Source: Methanosarcina barkeri MS (GTDB taxonomy: Archaea > Halobacteriota > Methanosarcinia > Methanosarcinales > Methanosarcinaceae). From it: 64,000 nucleotides of DNA. The notes beneath the pieces were generated by a model. It made no database searches. It was not told the DNA's origin and was given only the letters and a program-made list of their open reading frames with translations. The stretch lies in NCBI RefSeq assembly GCF_000970025.1, contig NZ_CP009528.1, positions 4,451,168 through 4,515,167 on the forward strand, written 5' to 3'. The position numbers and the translations under genes were made by a program. Positions 61,358 through 64,000 of the stretch are shown one piece after another; positions within the stretch are counted from its first letter, which is position 1, and the number at the start of each line of letters is the position of its first letter.

Positions 61358-61825
61358 TTAGTATTTCGTTAGATGTTCAATAGCTATTTCCTTCATACAG
61401 ACATTTTCATGGCTGATTTTTCCGCATACTCCAAACATTGGATGACCCATTGAGCTGCAGATTTTATTTATAGCATCCCTTGAGACGAAAGCCTCAAAAC
61501 GCGAAACTTCACTACATGCTTCCTCCGAAGAAAGGCCGTAATGGGTTAGAAGAAGACTGAGGATCCTGTGCCTTCGAATAAGAAATTGCGTATATGCCTT
61601 ACCCAGTTCCGTCAGATTCACACCCCTATAAGGAACATGATTCAGGTAGCCTGCACTTGCAAGCTCATTTAAGGTCTTGGTTGTGGTTGAAGGGTCTACC
61701 TGCAGACCTGAAGAGATCTCTGTAGTTTTTACAGTACCTCCTTTTTCAAGAATGAACTTGAGATAATCTACCTTTCTCGGAGAGAGTTCAAGGCCTGTAA
61801 ATTCAGGATAACTTTGCTCATTCAT
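61358..61825 (-). CDS. DtxR-family metal-dependent transcriptional regulator
   Basis: 155 aa. A winged helix-turn-helix (LSPRKVDYLKFILEKGGTVK, then EISSGLQVDPSTTTKTLNEL and VPYRGVNLTELGKAYTQFLI) is followed by the metal-binding dimerisation domain with RRHRILSLLLTHYGLSSEEA and CSEVSRFEAFVSRDAINKIC. Candidate metal ligands include HRI, CSEV and the Cys-rich tail FGVCGKISHENVC. There is no C-terminal SH3-like domain. It faces away from nothing: all four metal genes lie on the minus strand, with this gene first. A likely role is metal-dependent control of the importer. Confidence 0.85.
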   Translation of the reverse strand: MNEQSYPEFTGLELSPRKVDYLKFILEKGGTVKTTEISSGLQVDPSTTTKTLNELASAGYLNHVPYRGVNLTELGKAYTQFLIRRHRILSLLLTHYGLSSEEACSEVSRFEAFVSRDAINKICSSMGHPMFGVCGKISHENVCMKEIAIEHLTKY

Positions 61826-61963
61826 ATAGAGAAATATAAAAAACTGGTATTTATTGTTTGCTACATACCAAATTATGAAGTTATAGTTTTACTGTGGCAA
61901 AATTAGAAAAGCGGGATGAATGATGGAAGAGTAGAATTTAAACCTCCCAGTAAAAGAAAAAAA

Positions 61964-62988
61964 TCAGTAAAAGAAAATATACACAGCAGAGATCAGCAGG
62001 AAACTTACGATACCCATCAAGGCGCTTCCAAAGGTATTTGACCCGAAGACCTTAGATGGTCCCAGTTCTGCAAGCTCTCCGAAAATCCAGAAGAAAGGAT
62101 CATTAACATGGGAAATTAGAAAAGTACCTGGAAGCCATTGAAAGGATAACGATTTCCGTAGGAAACCCAAGTTAAGGAAACAAGGGCATTAAAAAAGAAG
62201 GTGCGATAAGCATGGTCGCAACCCTTGATCCCTGAACGGTTTGAAGGGCTGCGGCAACGAGAAAAGGAACAAGGATATGAGGAAGGCTCAACTGCAAGAA
62301 AAACCTGCCAAGAGCTTATCCTACCCCGGTCGTAGCAAGAGTTGCCCCGATAGAGCCTCCTCCGCAAAGGTCAAGAAGGACAAACCCGCTTCGTCTCACA
62401 GCTATTTCAATCAATTCCTTCAGTAAGAGAAATCCGAGCTTTCTTCCAGAAAAGATGGAGAAGGACTCTTATAAGAAGTGCAATATTCGGGTTTCCCAGA
62501 AAGGTGAGTACAGGATGAGCGTGTTCAAAGCCTGTCTGAAAGAGAATAAGAAGTAAAGGGAAAAAGATTGGAGAGTAAGCCTCAAGCCTTCGGGACCTTT
62601 CGGCAGGGCTTGTATATATCCCTGAATCTCTTTCCTGAACCTCAACTATCTTTGCCTTTACTCTGTTCGAAAGATCGACAGTTCCAAACTTATTCAGATT
62701 TTTGGAATAAAGGTAACTTGCAATGGAAGTGGAAACTGCGTTAAGAATTCCCAGAATAAAAAGCCTGTCCACGTTAGCCGATAATTCTTCTGCTGCCGAG
62801 ATTACTACAGGTGAAGGATAGACAAGGTTAAACGAGGCAACAGCTCCGAGTGCAAGGACTGTTGCAGTGGAAATAGAGGGGTTATCGAGCCTGGCAGCCA
62901 ACTCTTTAGCTATTGGAATGAAGATAACATAGGCAAGAATATGAAAGTCGCCCGGCGAGTTTAAGCAGTCTATTTCAAGAGAAAACAA
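61964..62988 (-). pseudogene. GntP-family permease remnant
   Basis: The pieces in order read as the C-terminal two thirds of a gluconate:H+ symporter-type membrane protein. First comes VIFIPIAKELAARLDN ... TATVLALGAVASFNLVYPSP ... PIFFPLLLILFQTGFEHAHP (62407-62988). A frameshift near 62400 leads to GFVLLDLCGGGSIGATLATT, a TAA at 62316-62318, then LPHILVPFLVAAALQTVQGS and RVATMLIAPS. A second TAA (62172-62174) and a frameshift near 62115 precede HVNDPFFWIFGELAEL and GIVSFLLISAVYIFFY. The N-terminal helices are missing. At least four lesions make it a pseudogene. Confidence 0.8.
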
Positions 62989-63108
62989 TTAAGCAAGTTT
63001 AAATATCATTTTTTGGAGAGGACGCCATTTACTCAGTTTAAACATTTTCTCCATTATTCCCACATTCCAACTTCTTCCCCATTAACTTTCAAATTTAGTA
63101 GAGGTAGT

Positions 63109-63630
63109 TTACTCAGTTGAAACATCCTCATCAGGAGAGGATAGTCCACTGAGCTCTTCAATTTCTTCTTCTCCGAGTACTCTTGCAAGATTTAGTAGAA
63201 TAAGAAGCCTGTTCCCTACTTTTCCAACGCCTACCAGGTATTCCGCATTGATTTTCGATTTGATCATCTCAGGAGGTGGCTGAATTGAGGAAAGTGGCAG
63301 GTTCATGACCTCCTTTACGGAATTTACAAGCATTCCAAGAATTGTATCTTTAACCTCCACTATGATAATTCTGGACAGGCTGTCAGTCTCTTTTGATCTG
63401 AAATCAAGCCGCTTGTTAAGGTCTATCACTACGAGGATCTTTCCCCGCAGGTTAATGAGTCCTTTTACGCATTCCGGAGTCTGAGGAATTCGGGTGATCC
63501 TCGGAACCGGAATAACTTCGGAGACCTGCATAATATCTACTCCGAACTCTTCACCTGAAAGCTCAAAGGTCACTAAGCGAAGACTTTCTTCCGAAAATCC
63601 TGAACCTTCATCTAATGTTTCTTCAAACAT
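63109..63630 (-). CDS. cheW: Chemotaxis adaptor protein CheW
   Basis: CheW couples chemoreceptors to the CheA kinase. The 173 aa protein has the CheW fold: LRLVTFELSGEEFGVDIMQV, VIPVPRITRIPQTPECVKGL, INLRGKILVVIDLNKRL, IIIVEVKDTILGMLVNSVKE and VGKVGNRLLILLNLARVL. A short acidic tail follows (SSPDEDVSTE). It is 28 bases downstream of the chemoreceptor gene on the same strand, so the two are co-transcribed. Confidence 0.95.
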   Translation of the reverse strand: MFEETLDEGSGFSEESLRLVTFELSGEEFGVDIMQVSEVIPVPRITRIPQTPECVKGLINLRGKILVVIDLNKRLDFRSKETDSLSRIIIVEVKDTILGMLVNSVKEVMNLPLSSIQPPPEMIKSKINAEYLVGVGKVGNRLLILLNLARVLGEEEIEELSGLSSPDEDVSTE

Positions 63631-63658
63631 TTGAATTCCTCAAACTAGCTCAGAAATT

Positions 63659-64000
63659 TTAACTTGACTTATTTTCTGACCCTTCTTTTAAGTTACCAAG
63701 TTTGAATTTTTCCGTAGCTTTTTTCATTCTTTCCCCGAGTAAGGAAAGGTCACTAGCCATGTTGGCAAGTTCTGACATTGAAGCACTCTGCTCTTCGAGA
63801 GCTGCAGCAGTTTCCTGGGTTCCTGCAGCGGACTGCTCCGAAATTGAGGAAATATCCTCCAGAGTGGAAGTGATTTCTTCAATGGATGCGGACTGCTCTT
63901 CTGTAGCAGCTGCAACATCTTCTACCATATTTGTAATTTCATTGATTGTAGTTACAATCCCTGAAACCATTTCAACTGCGTTATTAACAGATAGCGAACC
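63659..64000 (-). CDS. Methyl-accepting chemotaxis protein, C-terminal part (5' end outside window)
   Basis: The frame is open from the right edge to a TAA at 63659, giving 113 residues. It is the cytoplasmic methylation/adaptation helix of an MCP: EITNMVEDVAAATEEQSASI and EQSAAGTQETAAALEEQSAS are the repeated Glu/Gln-rich methylation-site heptads. The conserved signalling tip is outside the window. The C-terminal tail is FKLGNLKEGSENKSS. The partner CheW follows. Confidence 0.92.
   Translation of the reverse strand, partial: GSLSVNNAVEMVSGIVTTINEITNMVEDVAAATEEQSASIEEITSTLEDISSISEQSAAGTQETAAALEEQSASMSELANMASDLSLLGERMKKATEKFKLGNLKEGSENKSS

Overview
The window is archaeal and almost certainly a Methanosarcina chromosome. 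Indicators are the two-domain Methanosarcina S-layer protein, the DP1 subunit of polymerase D, archaeal aRF1, Taw1, RadB, Sec61-beta, stand-alone TRAM proteins, the four-subunit pyruvate:ferredoxin oxidoreductase (porCDAB), AT-rich intergenic DNA with GGTGAT/GGAGG-type ribosome binding sites, and a tRNA-Lys without encoded CCA. I cannot name the species from sequence alone.

Layout. 0-8 kb: a polyphosphate neighbourhood (CHAD-domain tail, exopolyphosphatase ppx, polyphosphate kinase ppk) with a CARDB/PGF-pre-PGF surface protein and a cytochrome-b5-like lipoprotein between ppx and ppk. 8-16 kb: a MutS-like ATPase with a helix-hairpin-helix region, an alpha/beta hydrolase overlapping a short Sec61-beta gene, mtnA, inositol-phosphate synthase, and radB, which appears to start at an AUA codon. 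16-20 kb: the anaerobic ribonucleotide reductase set (glutaredoxin-like NrdH, NrdD, NrdG) behind an upstream region rich in palindromes. 20-26 kb: thiL, an enlarged S-layer protein, and an XRE-type regulator. 26-27 kb: a complete IS701-like insertion sequence with a 6-bp target duplication. 27.4-30.5 kb: nine copies of a 28-bp repeat, then a NitT/TauT-type ABC importer. 30.6-33.8 kb: a bactofilin-like protein, four tandem TRAM-domain genes, tRNA-Lys(CTT), and a ribbon-helix-helix protein. 34-36.2 kb: two tandem MetE-type methyltransferase paralogues. 36.3-40.4 kb: an accessory patch with a RelE-type toxin/antitoxin pair, a DUF6398-like protein, and three members of one unknown family, two of them clearly broken. 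40.7-54.5 kb: housekeeping genes (argS, aRF1, taw1, DP1, signal peptidase, dus, porCDAB). 54.7-56.4 kb: a membrane-anchored P-loop NTPase with freshly duplicated TPR repeats. 58-61.8 kb: a zinc/manganese-type ABC importer and a DtxR-family regulator with paired dyads between them. 62-64 kb: a decayed GntP-type permease, cheW, and the 3' end of a chemoreceptor gene.

The most striking window-wide property is the number of intergenic tandem-repeat arrays, with unrelated unit sequences of 14, 15, 16, 17, 18, 28, 34, 42 and 47 bp. They sit directly at gene starts or ends, and several run into coding sequence (znuA stop codon, taw1 3' end, DP1 linker, TPR protein). Other points to check are the radB AUA start, the paired palindromes upstream of the nrd genes, the His-for-Cys change at the expected zinc site of both MetE-like proteins, the TRAM amplification, and the decaying unknown family at 38-40 kb.
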